From Beta vulgaris subsp. vulgaris (Eukaryota; Streptophyta; Magnoliopsida; Caryophyllales; Amaranthaceae), in contig NC_079208.1 of the NCBI RefSeq assembly GCF_026745355.1, positions 52,995,776-53,059,775 on the forward strand: DNA of 64,000 nt, in the 5' to 3' direction. Below are positions 24,601 to 36,499 of the stretch, one piece after another. The translations under genes were made by a program, and so were the position numbers. Under the pieces are notes generated by a model. That model saw only the letters and a list, made by a program, of their open reading frames with translations. It was not told the origin of the DNA and did no database searches. Numbering within the stretch: position 1 is the first letter of the stretch; every line of letters begins with the position of its first letter.

Positions 24601-27354
24601 GCACGCATTGCGTGCATGTAAGACTAGTTATGTATATTGTTACACCTTGTTTATCATATTTAGAATGTAATATATATTTAAGAATATGTGAAAAGCCAAG
24701 TTAGAACAATTAATTAGAGAACATAAGTATAATATGTCCTAGTAATGCACGATAGCTTTTAAAAGCATGAATGAACAATTTGTCTATCTAAGGATCTATT
24801 TTAGAGATGGATGGAATGATGTATCACTTCTCTAGATATACATGAGTACATCTAGACACTCTAAATGAAACTTAAAGTTAAATGTGATGGATGGACAACT
24901 AAATGTGATTTTTCTAATGCAACTTAGATATCATGATTGAGAGCCGTGTGGAGAAGCCATTACCAATATATGTTCCTAGAGACGAACAATTCGAGGAATC
25001 AAAGGCAGGAACATTCTCTTTCTGCAGGCTGAAAGCAGTTCTTCACAACTTGCTACCATCGTTAACAACCAATATTTCATCTAAGCACGATTTCACCGGG
25101 TTTAAGCACCTTGACAGCCTCTTCAGTGAAGGGTTACTTCTTAACCTTGGTTTACATGATGAACTTCTTAAGAAACTGCCTCAAGTTGTCAGCAAAATCC
25201 AGACAACAAGTCAAGGCTTGCTTAAGTTTGATACCCCTGTCATAATTTCCAGTAAGTCTTACCAAACGATTGCTTTTATCAATACATATACCATTAATTG
25301 TACTTTAAAAGATGTTTGTCATGGAGACTTTTACATCGATAATGTTTTCCATCCAACCACACAAAACCTTAATTATAGCGAGTATCTCTTTGCTAACTAA
25401 TGCTTGGTTGATATCCAGAGGATAAATTGGCCTGGATGCGAGATGATGAATTTGCAAGACAATTTTTAGCTGGTGTTAACCCCGCTAGCATTGAGAGGAT
25501 GCAGTCTTTTCCACCAGTGAGCAAGCTTGACCCAAATACTTTTGGTCCTGTAGAATCTTCCCTCAAAGAAGAACACATTGTTGGGTACCTAGATGGGATG
25601 TCGGTGCAACAGGTAAAAACATATTCTACACTTTCATTTCATCATGTCTAGCTTAATATATTTTGTTTTAGTGGCTTATGGTGTGGTATGGAACTCTGTA
25701 TATTTTTTAGGCTCTGGATGCGAACAAGCTATTCATTGTGGACTATCACGACACATTTCTTCCATTTTTGGAGCGATTGAATGCTCTAGATGGCCGGAAA
25801 TCTTATGCAACTAGAACTGTGTTCTTCCTAACCTCACTTGGCACCCTTAAGCCAATCGCCATTGAGCTGAGTTTACCACCATCGGGACCCAATCCAAACT
25901 CGAAAAGGGTAGTGAGTCCTGCGCTTGATGCCACCAGTAACTGGATTTGGCAGCTAGCTAAGGCTCATGTCTGTGCCAATGATGCTAGTGTTCACCAACT
26001 TGTTCATCACTGGTAAGCAAATCTTGAAAGCTCTACTATGCTCTTAAATCACAAGTCAAATACTTAGTTACAAGCTCGTATACTTATAAAATCTGACTTG
26101 AATCTAATGAATGCTTAGGTTGCGGACTCATGCAGCATTAGAGCCATTTATCCTATCAGCTCACAGGCAATTGAGTTGTATGCATCCTATTTACAAGCTC
26201 TTGGAGCCGCATATGAGATACACATTGCATATCAATGCTCTAGCTCGCCAAAGCTTGATCAATGGGGATGGTGTTATTGAGGCTTGTTTCACCCCTGGTC
26301 GCTATAGCATGGAGATTAGCGCGGCTGCCTATAAGGATTGGCGTTTTGACTTGGAAGGCCTCCCTTCTGATCTTATCCGAAGGTAGGAAAAGTATATGCA
26401 TTATTAATTCTTCGTTCTATTGACCTGAAAAACTTTTTTCAAAAACTTATTTGAGCTTATTAGCCCTTAACATAATCATGGTCCCTTGTTTGAACTTATT
26501 TTAATTGTGAATTGAACTTTGTCAAGCCATCTTGTCGGAACTGGATTTAACCTATCTTAAACATCAGTGCCTAAGATTTTTTGTTTTGTTTATTCAGAGG
26601 AATGGCAGTACCAGACAGCACACAACCACATGGACTGAGGCTTTTGCTTAAGGATTATCCATATGCCGCTGATGGGTTACTAATTTGGGAGGCCATCGAA
26701 AACTGGGTTCGAGATTATGTGAGCCATTACTACAAGGACACGAACCTAGTGTCCGATGATAGGGAGATTCAGGCTTGGTACTACGAGGCAGTCAATGTAG
26801 GTCATGCTGATGTGCGTGATGCAAGCTGGTGGCCAGAACTAAACACTACAGATGACCTTGTAAAAATCATCACTACTTTGGTTTGGTTAGCCTCCGCCCA
26901 GCATGCTGCTCTTAATTTCGGGCAGTACCCTTATGGAGGGTACGTCCCAAATCGCCCTGTTTTGATGCGTCGTTTGATCCCCGATGAGAATGATCCCGAG
27001 TATGCAAGCTTCTTGTCTGACCCGCAAAAGTTTTACCTATCTGCACTCCCTAGTGTCTTACAGTCAAGCAAGTTTATCGCAGTGATTGACACCCTCTCTA
27101 CACACTCTCCTGATGAGGAGTACCTTGGGGAACGAGCCCAGCCCTCGACATGGACCGGGGACCCAGTGATTGTCGAGAAGTTCTTCGAGTTCTCGTCGGA
27201 GATAAGAAGGGTGGAGAAAGAAATTGATCGGAGGAACTCTGATACTAGCCTTAGAAATAGGTGTGGTGCTGGTGTAATCCCTTATGAGCTTATGGCTCCT
27301 AGCTCTGAGCCTGGAGTTACTTGTAGAGGAGTACCCAATAGCATAACTATTTAA
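18675..27354 (+). CDS. LOX2: Chloroplast-type 13-lipoxygenase (8 exons)
   Basis: Linoleate/linolenate 13S-lipoxygenase adds O2 to polyunsaturated fatty acids, feeding jasmonate and green-leaf volatiles. Exons: 18675-19065, 20142-20422, 23969-24206, 24928-25251, 25419-25612, 25711-26012, 26119-26382, 26598-27354; all introns are GT-AG and phases join, giving 916 residues, normal for plastid LOX. Residues 1 to about 55 are Ser/Lys-rich like a transit peptide. A PLAT/LH2 domain follows (about 75-205), then the catalytic domain. Iron ligands are H576 and H581 (HHWLRTH), H767 and N771 (HAALN) and the C-terminal I916. A619 (NALARQ) predicts S stereochemistry; C633-F634 (EACFTPG) predicts C13 position. 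No frameshift or stop. Substrate specificity and naming as LOX2 are by family inference. Confidence 0.96.
19066..20141 (+). other. Lipoxygenase intron 1 with element fragments
   Basis: A GT-AG intron splitting codon 131. It holds a piece of a CTGAA-repeat element at about 19195-19329 (TTCAGTTCAATTCAG repeats, ending TGTCGAAGAGAACAAACCC like the right end of 10241-11196). There is also a shrunken Stowaway-like MITE at about 19424-19519 (CTTTGTCCGTTCTAAAATAA to GAGGAAG, TA on both sides). The rest is AT-rich. Confidence 0.75.
20423..23968 (+). other. Lipoxygenase intron 2 (3.5 kb)
   Basis: The longest intron of the gene, between HNK and PYLPHETP codons, phase 0. Apart from the Mutator-like MITE at 22097-22451 and a possible degraded TA-flanked element at about 21305-21748 (CTCTCTCAGTTTC to CCGAGAG), it is AT-rich with no gene. 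Small open frames (22523-22708 minus and others) have no recognisable similarity. Confidence 0.8.
22097..22451. mobile_element. Mutator-like MITE in lipoxygenase intron 2
   Basis: The 10-bp word GTACTTATAC directly precedes (22087-22096) and follows (22452-22461) the element, a long target duplication of the Mutator class (usually 9 bp). Ends are GAGAAATGATTCGCGCATACC and the inverse GGTATGCGCTGCTACTTTCTC, imperfect over the middle. Inside are a small palindrome (ACCCGGTATTTACAAATACC) and three to four tandem copies of a 21-bp unit with TTGATCTGATTCACA (about 22240-22325). Confidence 0.82.
24385..24627 (+). mobile_element. Short non-autonomous Helitron in lipoxygenase intron 3
   Basis: It starts TCTCTATTCTATAAGG, preceded by A. 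It ends with hairpin GCACGCATTGCGTGC (24601-24615), an 8-bp spacer and CTAG, followed by T. A-TC...hairpin...CTAG-T is the Helitron signature (insertion between A and T, no duplication). Only 243 bp, no coding. The same ends occur at 37212-37969. Confidence 0.85.
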
Positions 27355-28332
27355 CGGCTAGACTTGCGATTTTAACTATTTTGTTTTGATCCCAAATTAG
27401 TGGTTGGGATCTCGTGATATAGTTTTAAGTGTATCTAGAGAGTCAACTATCTGTAATAACTAATATGCTATTGGACTTAGAGAAAGCTTATGTTTTGTAT
27501 AAACCCAAATAACTAAAATTTAATGACCAATTATTGTATATGAATATTTATTCGGGAGTGGATTATGGCAAAAGTATTCTTCTAGAATGAGAAAATCGTT
27601 TATGAACCAAAAATTCTTCTAGGAGAGTCTGTTCATCATACTTTGGGTGTATCACGTGCATGGTACATTCAAGACTCATTGTTGCTCATTTGATACTTTT
27701 TTTAATAATACATTTTGCTCTGTTGTATGATTTCAAATGAGAAATGAGCAAAAGTCTTTTTTGAAAAATAAAGGTAAGAAGAAAGAAGATTAGGAGACCC
27801 TCCGCACTAGGAAGCTCCGGCCAACCTTATCGTTCACAAGAATAGAATGAAGAGTAGAATGTATACAACTTTCTATAATAAATGGAGTGTCAAAGACATG
27901 AAGGAACAAAGCATAACTTGGATGTCTTTGATGATGTAAGCAAGCTACCAAGGATAAGACTCGAGACCTTGAATTGCATTGATGACCATGAGATTTTCAC
28001 CTTCAATGTAAAGACGTTGGATATTACTTTGGATGGCAAGACGAATCACCTGATGAAGAGCGGTGGCTACGGACATTGGAGAAAACAACTTTGACGGCTT
28101 GGTTCGTGAAAATTCTACAGCGGCATGTTGTTAACATCAGGGATTCTACTAGTTAAGTTCACAAAGTTGCAGCCTTCAATCGAGCAATGAGTAATAATAT
28201 AGTCTTAGATGTACCATGCTCATGGTACACCAGAATGTATGATGAAATTTGTACATTCGGGAACAAATGCCTCTTGAGCTAGACTTAATCAATATGTAAT
28301 AAGTTGAACATGTGCCAAGGCGGAACATAATA
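27355..28332 (+). other. Lipoxygenase 3' flank
   Basis: The first 200-250 bp are the likely 3' UTR; no canonical AATAAA is evident, only variants. The remainder is non-coding to my eye. A 70-residue open frame at 27882-28094 has no recognisable domain. Confidence 0.5.
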
Positions 28333-28542
28333 CTTCCTCCGTTTTTTTTACTCGCTACACTTTCCATTATGGGAAGTTTTACATTACTTGCTACACTTCT
28401 TTTTTGGGAAATAAACTCTCTCTATCTCTCTCCTCCCACATGGGTCCCTTTTCTTTTTACTCTCTACCTCTCTCTTCTCCAAAAATTGCCTATAGGAGTC
28501 CGTGAAATGAGAAGTGTAGCGAGTAAAAAGAAACGGAGGAAG
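28333..28542. mobile_element. Stowaway-like MITE (TACTCGCTACA family)
   Basis: Ends CTTCCTCCGTTTTTTTTACT and the complement AAAAAGAAACGGAGGAAG with TA on both sides. The internal word CGCTACACTT near the left end is mirrored by AAGTGTAGCG near the right end. Confidence 0.85.
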
Positions 28543-28704
28543 TAAATCTTAAACAAGCCTAACTATAATAGACTTTTAGCTTGGTGGTTTTAAAGGTTAT
28601 GTCTATATATGCTTCCTTTGTTTTTATTTTAAAAAAACATTTGCCTTTTTTTATAAACGAGTTAATAAAAAAAATCAAATGTTGCATCCAGAAGAAATGA
28701 ACTT

Positions 28705-29613
28705 GAGCATTTATAATGGGTGGGTTGGTTTTAAATGGTTTTTGAGTTTTTTTTTTCTCTCTCTTTCATTCTCCTTTCCTCCTTCTTACACCTCACATCC
28801 CACTAAAACTCCCACCAACTCATTTTTTTTTTCTCACAATGGTTTGGTTGGTCTTACTTGGTTTTTCTATTTCTCTCTCCTACTTTTACCAAACCCCACA
28901 AAATTCTCTCTCTTCTTCTACTTGTATTTTTATGTGAAATAGATGATTTTAATTGATAAAAGCTAATTAGATTATGTTAAATTAATTACGATAAATTAAA
29001 TTACGTTACAAGTTAATTAGCTTACGTTAAATTAAATTAGCTAATTAGCTTATGTTAAATTAAATTACGTTAACTTGACATTATAAATTAAAAAAGGAAA
29101 CACATACATAAGATAGAAAATTTAAAAAACATACATACATGAAATTTTAGTGAGATGTGAATTTTATGGTGGTTTGGATTAGTTTGGAGTAATTAGGATT
29201 ATTTGAATCCATAATATTGGCTTAGTATAAGTAATATAGGTAGGAGAGAGTAATTAGAAAATTAGGCTGGGAAGAAGTTTGGTAAAATATATGAAATTTG
29301 GACTCGATTTATAGATAAAAATATTTATACGCGTTATTGTAATTTTTTTAAAAAAATAATAAGCTGATTTTTTTTATTAACATTACAAAATTTAGAACAT
29401 TGCAAATTATAGGGAAAAGTGTTGTAGACAAAAATGCCAAGTGGCGCGCTACAATTGGAGAGTCATTGGCCTTGTGCGCTCCATCCGAGGTGCTGTTAGT
29501 CTGGAAATCCAGACCAACCAACTCCAAGGGCCAATTGCCCCAATAGCAAAACTAAGTAAAGCTAGCTTTACTTTTTGCTAGACCAACCTAAAGCCAACCC
29601 ATTGTACATTCTC
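28705..29613. mobile_element. Non-autonomous DNA element with GAGCAT ends
   Basis: GAGCATTTATAATGGGTGGG at the left matches in inverse CCCATTGTACATTCTC at the right. The ends recall the PIF/Harbinger termini at 52963-57118 (GAGCATCC), but I see no clear TAA duplication. The interior has TTAAATTA-type repeats and no gene. Confidence 0.5.
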
Positions 29614-30234
29614 TTTAGTTCTATTTAACAACTAAAAATTGGTAGTCAAGTGCATAAAATATTTTTGCCATGGACAATGGAGTTACAAAGTACATCCCTT
29701 TGTTTATAATCTACACCGATCCATTATTAGGTTGGATAATGCAAGATAATGACCATAAATTTCTTTAAATTATTAAGTTAACATTACAAAAAGTTGAAAA
29801 TATGTTAAGACAACTCCAACGAGATCTCACATACTTAAGTATATTTTTTTCGAAGCTAAAAAATGACTAAACACAATGATGTGGAGAAAATTCGATCCAA
29901 GATTTTAAATTTACCCTCATAAAAGTTACCAACTAAGTTAAATAATATTCAATATACTTAACAATGCTTAAAGAGTCAGAGTAAAATGAGTGTCCAAATA
30001 CTTAGGTGTATTCCAACCAAAAAAAACTTAAGTGTATAGATTAAAATCAAATCATTAAAAAGAAAATTAGGGAAATCAGGAAATAGTGAAGAGCATATAC
30101 AATGGTTGATCCAAAAATTTGGATCATCAATTATTTTAATATTTCCTCTCTCTTCCACCTCACTTATGATCTATCATTAGTTTTTATGTTTTTTTACCCA
30201 CAATGGATGATCTACAATTTCAGCCTAAAAAACA
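29614..30234. other. No gene recognised
   Basis: AT-rich. At about 30090-30215 a short stretch starts AGAGCATATACAATGGTTGATC and has CACAATGGATGATC further on, a possible second small GAGCAT-type element. No coding frame supported. Confidence 0.4.
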
Positions 30235-30402
30235 TAGGAAAGGAACGTTCGGCCCGCGGGCCGATCCACGCGGGCTCGTGTCGGTGCGGGTCTGAAATGA
30301 ATTTCTTGACCGTGACAGGCCCGCGGCCCATGCAGCGGACAACGGGTTGGGTCGGGCCTTGAGTGAGCTCGTGCTGGCCCGGCCCATGCACACCTCTAGT
30401 GC
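30235..30402. mobile_element. GC-rich hAT-like terminal fragment
   Basis: A GC-rich island with repeated GGCCCGCGGGCC and GGCCCGGCCC words, ending CCCATGCACACCTCTA. TAGAGGTGTGCATGGGCC (reverse reading) is a very common end of plant hAT elements. The partner end is not found, so it is a fragment. Frames crossing it are not genes. Confidence 0.55.
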
Positions 30403-30409
30403 CACTTTT

Positions 30410-31462
30410 GACACGTCCGTGTCACTCTGATTTTTTTGAGACATTAGCTTATTTTCGTATAATAGATTTTATGGTTACGAGTCAACACATCCATGTCATT
30501 ATTGACACGTCCGTGTTGATCTGCTCCATGACACATTATGCGAAGTCGATTTTATTATTTTAGGAAGTTATAAATACTCTTTTATTTATTTAAGGACGGG
30601 AGATAGTCTATGGCATACACTTTTTTTAGGGGTTCTAGCATATATAGAGAGAAGTTAGAGAGAGAAACTTGTAGATCTTCATTGTTCTCAAAGGCTCTAC
30701 CTTTCTTTCATTAATTCAAGTACTTATTGTCTTCTTCTTTTCTCTTTGTTTTCTATTATGAACTTTAATTATTGTTCTCTAGTTTATTTATCTATTTCAA
30801 TTATGCTTGAGTAGTTTTTTTATATATGGTTAAGTTGAACCCTAGTATGAATTAATTCATGATTATTTCTTTAAATCCCCAAATTAGTTATGTTTATTTG
30901 TTCTTGCTTAATTGATTCTGCATATTCCAATACTAGATTAGGGATAGCTAGTATTGTTCTAATTCTAGTGTCTTAATCACAACGGGAGTTGGGTTTTGAC
31001 GAATTTGGGTATTTCAATTAAGGACATGAAGTTCTCCACGGGAGTAGGTGATTAGATTGTTAGGAAGTTAGAGTGTCGCATTTAATGTCTTTAATTTGCA
31101 TGATTCCATGGGAGTAGACTTGAATGCTTATCGAGGAAGTCATAGATACTCGGGAGAGGTTTATGGTATTTTATAGGGTGGACTTTTCCTTGTGAACATT
31201 TAATTGATTAGTTTGGGGTAGGACTTATTTTGTATTACTTCATGCTAGTGGGGATACTTAACTATAGAGTCTTTTATTTATATATTGATTAGTATAGTTC
31301 ATTCGACCATTATTTACATTAACATCCTTTAGTCTTATCATTATTTAAGGACTAATCATAGAACAACTTTCTCTCTGTGGGATCGACACTGACTTACCCT
31401 ACTACATAATTAGGAGGTTAGTTAAGTTATTTATTTTTGTTAGGTGCGCGACACGCCTATCA
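30410..31462 (+). repeat. Gypsy-type LTR, probably solo or truncated
   Basis: The 3' portion carries CTGTGGGATCGACACTGAC (about 31376) and ends GGTGCGCGACACGCCTATCA at 31462. This layout is typical of the 3' end of LTRs in plant Ty3/gypsy Tat/Athila-like elements. No primer site, internal domain or second LTR follows. The left boundary is unsure; ACACGTCCGTG words at 30413 and 30504 may mark its start. Confidence 0.5.
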
Positions 31463-32361
31463 GTTACCCCTACCAGCAATATAGTAGGGGCTAATTTACC
31501 CTGAAGACAGTTATCTAATTGCGCCATAATCTATTTTATAATTTATCTTTAATTGCCATATTAATTTCTAACAAGAAGTTGGTGTATCAAATCCATTCGT
31601 TTCAATCAAAAGGACTAATATAGTATTTTGGGAAAATTTCACACTAAGGATAATTTGCTTTGAGAGAGGGTTGACAATTAACTTGCAATACTTGGCAAAA
31701 TAAATAAGGGAAATATAGTACAAAATTAAAGAAATAACACGTAGAAGACGATTTTACGTGGAAACCCTCTAAGTGGGGAGAAAACCACAAGGGAATCGAT
31801 GTACCGCCAATCCACTATGATAATATCAATTTGCAGTACAAGTACACTGGTTTTGCCTGGTTGACAACATGGACGAGCAACTCAAGTCAGAGAGAAAGAG
31901 ATATGACAAATTAAGAATATGAAACAAAAATGATGGAGGGAGAAAGAGAGATTGAGCTAAAGCATTGGAGTGATGAGATGATGTTTACATGCTAGATAAG
32001 TGCGCTATTTATAGTGTAATGCTATGTTGCCGTTGAATGAAGGATGTAACGAATTTCCTATTAGTAAGCTCTAGATTCTCTTTTCTAGAGATTCCACAAT
32101 ATCTTTGGTAAGTTCTTGTAACCTCTTTGCTGGTTTTCCCCTAATGCTACCGACTTTCTTCTTCGTTCCTAGGAAGGTCAAAACCCACTCCCTGCCACAT
32201 CAGCAATACGTGCTTCTATCTTTAAATCAATTATTTGCCGCAACCTGTACACATATGCTATCACTATATAGCTGCCACGTGAAATTAGATTTTACCCCAT
32301 AACATATAGCAAATAGGCAAATCCATACGAGAAGTAAATAGTGACGGATAGAGGCTGTTAG
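31463..32361. other. No gene; possible LTR remnant
   Basis: Around 31735-31830 the words ACGTGGAAACCCTC and GGGGAGAAAACCACAAGGG recall leader or LTR sequence of plant copia elements, but neither matching second copy nor internal genes are present. Otherwise non-coding. Confidence 0.35.
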
Positions 32362-32369
32362 CCTGTTAC

Positions 32370-33375
32370 AACAAATTAGATCCTACACCGAGGTGTAGGA
32401 TGAGCATCCAACACCTTGCCCATGTAGCTGGCTTTTGGCAGTATTTTTGAAAGTGAGCCAGCTCTTTCTCTCTCATCACGTGAAACATTTTTTTTAATGT
32501 ACAAATGCATATGGTTTGGTGTACAATAATATACGAGTGTACATTTGGGGATTTTTAGTGATAAAAATAATGACCATCAGTGTACATTGTGATTTTATTG
32601 AATTTCGGTATGAGACATAATTGTATTTGAATTTCATTAGTGAACAAACATCAAACACACAGTGTACAAAGATTGGAAATTACTCATTTGACATATTTCG
32701 GTATGGGATGTAATTGTACATATTGAATTTCATTAGTGAACAACATCAACACACCCATGTACAAAGATTGCAAATTACTCACTTGACATCAGCTTCATGA
32801 ATTGGGTTACTTTCAGCTGGGGATTGTCATTGTACATTTTGTTTTATTAATGAACAACACGAAGCCAAGAAAGTACAAGGAGGTTGAGTGTGGAAAAGAG
32901 AGAAGTGGTGAATTTCGGTATGAGACTGTAATTGTACATATTTAATGTCATTAGTGAACAAACATCAACACACCGAGTGTACAAAGATTGCAAATTACTC
33001 ACTTGACACTAGCTTCAAGAATTGGGTTACTTTCAGCTGGGGGGCTGTCATTGTACATTTTGATTTTGTTAATGAACAACCATGAAGCCAAGAATGTACA
33101 GGGAGGTTGAGTGTGGAAAATAGAGAAGTGGTGAACAATATATGAGGGGAAATGATGGCGGTTGATATCAAATCAGTTATTAAATGTTGAACAGTAACTG
33201 TCAAATCAGTTACTTTTTTGTATTTTCGACATGTACACTGGATGTAATGGGAATGTACATTAGCTGTCAAATCAATTACTTTTTTGCATGTTGAATGGTG
33301 CGTTTCATTCTTCTTGTCTTGTGTTTTGGAGCTGGTATAGGATGCTTATCTTACACCTTGGTCCATAATCTACTA
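32370..33375. mobile_element. Non-autonomous DNA element, 8-bp target duplication
   Basis: CCTGTTAC flanks both sides (32362-32369 and 33376-33383). Imperfect terminal inverted repeats include GAGGTGTAGGATGAGCATCC on the left and GGATGCTTATCTTACACCTT on the right. The interior consists of at least two long direct repeats with ATTAGTGAACAA, TGTACAAAGATT and CAAATTACTCA (about 32590-33120). An 8-bp duplication fits hAT or a worn Mutator-like element. Confidence 0.7.
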
Positions 33376-33817
33376 CCTGTTACTAGTTTTGGCCATCAAT
33401 ATACGTGAGAGAATTTTAATAATTTGTGGAAGTCATCTAGTCTTGGTCAAGTACGGACTCCTGGTTATAACTTATAAATCAACCCATTTCTACACTTGAA
33501 ATTCGAGGAAATTTTCCCGAATTTGTAGAAAGTCGAATAGTCTTAGTTTAATCGTCTAAAACAAAAGTTACGTCAACAACAAGAAGTAAAACAATTAACG
33601 GAAGCTTACGCACAAAAACCATTGTTTTTTCATTTAGCTAGATGACAAGAAAACTTATTCTTTTTTTAAAGGAAATGACAACAAAACTTCTATTACCTTT
33701 CTTCAAGAGGAGCATATACATTGATTTTCCTCTATCTAACTTTCCTCTTTGATTTCTTTTTCCTTTTCTCCTTTACTTGACTTCTATAGTTGCGTATAAT
33801 AACTATATAAATATATA

Positions 33818-34074
33818 CTTCATCCATTCCGTTTTAAATGAAACATTGAATAAAATTACACTATTTATTGATTAATTGTGATTCCAATTTATCGTCATTA
33901 TATAAAGAAAAATATAGTTAAGTGGGATTTTGTTAGATTCGTCTCGATTCATACTATCAAATTATAACTTTTTTATATTTTTTACATGTGCACAACTAAA
34001 GATATTAATGATTAAAGAAGCGCGTTTAGATTGCGTGAAAAACAAAATGTTCATTTAAAACACGACGGAGGAAG
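33818..34074. mobile_element. Stowaway-like MITE (AAATGAAACA family)
   Basis: Starts CTTCATCCATTCCGTTTTAA and ends ATTTAAAACACGACGGAGGAAG, TA on both sides. Single copy of this family in the window. Confidence 0.82.
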
Positions 34075-35540
34075 TACTACAACTTTTATCATTCAACATG
34101 CATATTGTGAATATGATATATTTAAGTTTTTTTTTTTTACTCATTACTCGTTTAAAATTCTACAAATGAGCAAAATATGCTCATAAGCGAGAGTTTGGAA
34201 TGAGCAAATGAACAAAAAAATATTTAAATGATACACTCGAGTATATGATGAATATACTCGACTTACACTTAATGGAAATTTATGGTTGAATGAAGTTCAA
34301 ATTTTCGTCTTTGTTTTGATTGGACATGGAATTAACTATTTTACAGAAAAAATTGGCTAGGATCGTCCGAGTTATGTTCAATATAGTTTACATATATTTG
34401 TTATCAGATTATGCATATTACATATCAGACTATACATACTCGTATTTCATATTAGTTTATATACATTTGTTATCAGTTTATGAATATTTCACATCAACTT
34501 ATAAACTAATATGATATACGTATAAACTAATATAATATACACATAAACCGATAACAAACATATATAATATGATAATAACTATGTATAAAATGATAATAAA
34601 CATGTGTAAATTGATGACAAATATAGACTCGTGATATATATATATATATATATATATAGGGTTGGGATCTGGTGAGAATAGGTCCCTATGTGAGAACACT
34701 TTTTTATATGAGAATGAATCTCATCCGTAGGTTACCAAGAGAATCAAGAAAATGACATTGAGCAAATAAGCCTCCAAAACTATGAGAAAATGTCATAGTG
34801 ACCATGTGTTATATCATAATAACCAATCTATCACATGTGTAAAGAAATTAGTCAAGAAAAAAAATAATATTTACTATTTCCATATCATGGTGACCTTCTG
34901 CTATATCATAGTGACCCTCTGCTGTATCAAACAACTTTTTCCCTCTCTCACGCGTTGAACTTGTTCTTTGAAAATCACAACATTCTAGGATCACATTAAA
35001 AACTATATTTGAAAGGTGACTATATATGTATAACGGTCACTATATGTCATATGTGTTCGAGCTTTTCTTTTTTGGCCATTAAAGCTAAAATTGAGAAAAT
35101 TAACAAGAGAATCTAGAAAATGATATTGATTAACTAAGCTTGCAAAACTATGAGAAAATATCATAGTGACCATGTGTTATATCATAATAACCCATCTATC
35201 ACATGTTTAAAGAAATTAGTTGAGTCTATGTTGATGGAGATGGTCTCTACTTGTGCTAAAGGAAATGATAGAAATGTAGATTCAATTGATGATCTTAGTA
35301 TTTATTCATTGTTCTACCTGATTCTAATATGAGCAAGGTTGTGCCAAGCTCTCATTTCAAAGGTCAATTAAGAAAATCCAATGTCAATTACTTACTCATC
35401 TTGGATTTCATCGCAATATGGAGAAGAATAATCACTCTCAAGTTCTTCAGAATCTAGGGTTCTGCCATAAAATGGTGAAGAAAAAAAGGGAGTTTAAGTA
35501 GCAAAGAGATGGTGTAGTGAGGGGTATTCCAATGGCTAAA
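34075..35540. other. Non-coding, with a local duplication
   Basis: A TA run at 34638-34660 is followed by GGGTTGGGATCTGGTGAG, a phrase common at ends of plant DNA elements. About 120 bp at 34729-34856 recur at 35106-35224 (shared TGACCATGTGTTATATCATA) with scattered changes. No gene is supported; frames at 34320 and 34499 are low-complexity Tyr/Ile runs. Confidence 0.45.
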
Positions 35541-35990
35541 TGGTTTCATTCTTCAATGTTTAAGGAGTTCATGTGTTTCTTTGTTGTTTTGTTGGATCTT
35601 GTTGCCTTCTTTGGTGTTGTTCAGTCGTGCGATGGTGCCATGGTGATAATGGAGGACCGGGGAATCTAAGTTTCATTCTCAATTTCATAAGGAATTCCAG
35701 AAAATCATGGTTGAACATCACAACCACTCATAAATGCAGAGATTTGAATGCAGTTGCAAATTCACTAGTTAAACAAGGCTTGAGAAGATGAGTTGAGTTT
35801 GTAGCTTGGTGTTATCGATAGTGTGATTATTGTTCATTTTTCATATCATGATCATTAGAGGTGGAACTTTGTATAATCTGTGATGGCATGCTGTCAGTTT
35901 CATCTTGCAAATAATGTATGATGATGCCTATGACTCTTTGAAGCTAATAAATAAAACCTCTAAAATTATCCAAAAAAAAAAGAGAGAGTT
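35541..35990 (+). pseudogene. LINE 3'-end fragment (RNase H tail and poly-A)
   Basis: A short frame ends HKCRDLNAVANSLVKQGLRR, like the C-terminus of the RNase H domain of plant LINEs (usual pattern NxxADxLAKxG). A non-coding stretch then ends in AATAAATAAAACC and an A tract at about 35973-35982. The upstream RT is absent. Confidence 0.5.
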
Positions 35991-36499
35991 AGTACTATAT
36001 AATTAAAGGAAGAATTGTATTATTATTATGTCAATCAAAGAAGCTCATTAAAACGGCCTTGGTGTTTGTGTCTGTTTTTATATGCTAATCTGCCTTATTT
36101 TGACGTAGTTGTCTCATACATGATTTTGGAATGTATATGCACAACAACTTAATTATAAGAGTCCAAAACAAAGTTAGCGCACTCACAAGTTTTTTTTGGT
36201 CCATATGAGCCACGAAGGCAGTACAAAAAAGGGGAGGAGGGATTCGAACATGTGACCAATCGTTCACAACACCTCAATCTTAACCATTAGGTCAAGACAT
36301 CATTGATTGGCGTTCTAACAAGTTAGCTTTGGCTAGAATTGTTTTTGATGGAGACCTTACCTGCGATGAAATTAAAGTAGCATTGGGAGCATATTGAATA
36401 CTTCGAAAGCAAAATATACTACAATAATATGGGAGCATATCGAATTCTTCAAAAACAAAATATACTACAGTCATATATAACAAAGAGATTTTTGACTAC
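35991..36499. other. No gene recognised
   Basis: Contains GATTCGAACATGTGACC (about 36240), reminiscent of a tRNA B-box or SINE word, but no tRNA fold can be drawn around it. GGGAGCATATYGAAT is duplicated at 36385 and 36430. Confidence 0.45.

Noticed and set aside
27882..28094. 70-residue frame downstream of the lipoxygenase
   Set aside because: No recognisable domain, no promoter or leader features, and length expected by chance.
30220..30444. Open frames across the GC-rich island (both strands)
   Set aside because: Compositional; the island is a hAT-type terminal fragment with repeated GGCCCG words.
36180..36300. tRNA-like B-box word (GATTCGAAC)
   Set aside because: No acceptor stem or anticodon arm could be drawn on either strand, and no A-box at the right distance; at most a SINE relic.
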